Origin: Azorinus chamasolen
Taxonomy: Eukaryota; Mollusca; Bivalvia; Cardiida; Solecurtidae
Length of the DNA stretch: 64,000 nt
Direction of reading: 5' to 3'
NCBI GenBank assembly: GCA_963576725.1
Contig: OY755240.1
Location: forward strand, 17,400,440 to 17,464,439
Position numbers and translations under genes: made by a program. Shown piece by piece: positions 63,974-64,000 of the stretch (position 1 is the stretch's first letter; the number at the start of each line of letters is the position of its first letter). The notes under the pieces were generated by a model. It worked only from the letters and a program-made list of their open reading frames with translations. It was not told the DNA's origin and ran no database searches.

Positions 63974-64000
63974 AAATAGAGAAATGAAAACGAAAGGAAC

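Overview
The window looks like animal nuclear DNA, AT-rich and intron-rich, and it carries one recognisable host gene on the minus strand. Very many short hairpin transposons, plus tandem-core elements that resemble the pearl elements known from bivalves, suggest a bivalve mollusc. This is an inference; no taxonomic search was possible.

Host gene: 29 exons, running from the start codon at 60784 leftwards to 8612, encode the kinase and coiled-coil parts of a Citron Rho-interacting kinase (human CIT, fly sticky). Every exon has usable AG/GT borders, and the phases chain without a break into 1542 codons. Exons 1-6 encode an N-terminal helix and an AGC-type Ser/Thr kinase with GxGxxG, AMK, HRD and DFG motifs. 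Exon 7 encodes the AGC tail, and exons 8-29 a very long coiled coil that includes the expected Rho-binding part. The C1, PH and CNH domains expected after exon 29 are not visible; they should lie to the left of position 1, beyond an intron longer than 8.6 kb. A 5' UTR segment ends at an acceptor at 60809, and the promoter is probably further right, perhaps near a pair of ETS motifs at 63226-63270.

Introns are packed with mobile DNA. (1) Hairpin MITEs with TTAA target sites and CCCTTT/CCCATT ends are piggyBac-like. I call them F1 (interior starting CATGAATATTCATG), F2 (interior starting CCCTGTTCTA) and F3 (hairpin on AGCATTTGCTCC), plus rarer kinds. (2) F4 are mariner-like MITEs with TA target sites and CAGTAAAACC ends. 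(3) Pearl/Helentron-like elements (A to H) share an ACAAGAG-like start, tandem cores, an ACGG-like microsatellite and a 3' hairpin. (4) A 5'-truncated LINE has an intact reverse transcriptase frame at 55202-58645. (5) There is a 1-kb Tc1/mariner-type element at 35332-36332. (6) Three larger elements (X, Y, Z) each consist of a TIR-bounded body joined to a long hairpin. Many are nested inside one another, which gives a relative order of insertion. A 21-bp minisatellite lies beside exon 29.

Region by region: 1-8611 is intron and repeats; 8612-31571 holds exons 29-15; 32741-45974 holds exons 14-6; 49016-52989 holds the kinase exons 5-2; 54261-59608 is a Pearl-G element containing the LINE; 60580-60808 is exon 1; 60809-64000 is upstream or first-intron DNA with more MITEs. 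No other host gene is supported.
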